From an uncultured Prochlorococcus sp. (GTDB taxonomy: Bacteria; Cyanobacteriota; Cyanobacteriia; PCC-6307; Cyanobiaceae): DNA of 8,302 nucleotides. The notes beneath the pieces were generated by a model. That model had not been told where the DNA came from. It did no database searches and worked only from the letters and a program-made list of their open reading frames with translations. The position numbers were made by a program, and so were the translations under genes. This document shows, piece by piece, positions 8,070-8,302 of this stretch. Location of the stretch: positions 1-8,302 of the forward strand of contig CAJWIZ010000024.1 in the NCBI GenBank assembly GCA_913041805.1, read 5' to 3'. The first letter of the stretch is position 1; each line of letters starts with the position of its first letter.

Positions 8070-8302
8070 TTAAGATTTTTCCTTGAATCTAGATTTTGGA
8101 ATTTGGAACTCTGGTCTAGATGGGTCTGTTATATCAAGGATTGTTCCTTGCTGATTAATAAAGCTTTCAGGCATATTTTGACTTAGCTTTTGAAGAACAC
8201 TTATTTGTTCTTTTAGATAAATCCCATTATTTCCAAGATGTATCACTTCAAAGTCTTGGGTCTTTAGATTTATCTCACCATTGGGATTGATAATTATTTT
8301 TT
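8070..8302 (-). CDS. ftsQ: Cell division protein FtsQ, C-terminal part (partial)
   Basis: The last 76 codons of a gene whose start lies beyond the right edge; the stop is TAA at 8072-8070. The translation contains GEINLKTQDFEVIHLGNNGIYLKEQISVLQKLSQNMP and then TILDITDPSRPEFQIPK. The pattern of a short strand-rich segment, a helix (EQISVLQKLSQ), and ILDITDPSRPEFQ near the C-terminus resembles the extracytoplasmic beta-domain end of cyanobacterial FtsQ/DivIB, a single-pass division protein that links the FtsZ ring to septal peptidoglycan synthesis. The position upstream of ftsZ supports this. There is no conserved catalytic motif, so the call rests on this similarity and on context, and is less firm than for the neighbours. 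Confidence 0.75.
   Translation of the reverse strand, partial: KIIINPNGEINLKTQDFEVIHLGNNGIYLKEQISVLQKLSQNMPESFINQQGTILDITDPSRPEFQIPKSRFKEKS

Overview
This window looks like chromosomal core-genome DNA of a marine picocyanobacterium, most likely a low-light-type Prochlorococcus. That is an inference from AT-rich DNA, short spacers, few Shine-Dalgarno sequences, a cyanobacterial clpR-clpP pair, and the gene set cobD, ilvC, clpP, clpR, PIN/TRAM, hemW, panB, ffs, ftsZ, ftsQ. No mobile element, CRISPR array, tRNA, rRNA or recently transferred segment is visible.

Layout from left to right. Positions 1-234 hold the start of cobD/cbiB (minus strand, running off the left edge). Its only plausible start is a CTG that overlaps the stop of ilvC (231-1226, minus). 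A 149-base AT-rich spacer separates ilvC from clpP (1376-1978, minus). Upstream of clpP lie clpR (2065-2736, minus) and a membrane-anchored PIN/TRAM protein (2783-3916, minus). These three genes point the same way with gaps of 86 and 46 bases and may form one transcription unit. hemW (4014-5288) is the only protein gene on the plus strand. It diverges from the PIN/TRAM gene and its 3' end overlaps panB (5215-6018, minus) by 74 bases. The SRP RNA gene ffs (about 6061-6156, plus) lies between panB and ftsZ (6175-7299, minus). A small J-domain protein with a C-terminal membrane anchor (7475-7867, minus) and the 3' end of ftsQ (8070-8302, minus) complete the window.

The genes are mostly housekeeping: branched-chain amino acid and pantothenate synthesis (IlvC and PanB both belong to the metabolism around 2-ketoisovalerate), cobalamin synthesis, a mixed ClpP/ClpR protease core, a heme-handling radical SAM protein, protein targeting (SRP RNA) and cell division (FtsQ, FtsZ). 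I see no undescribed multi-gene system. The points most worth checking are the non-canonical cobD start, the tight packing of ffs with likely antisense transcription across it, the convergent hemW/panB coding overlap, and the tail-anchored J-domain gene between ftsQ and ftsZ.
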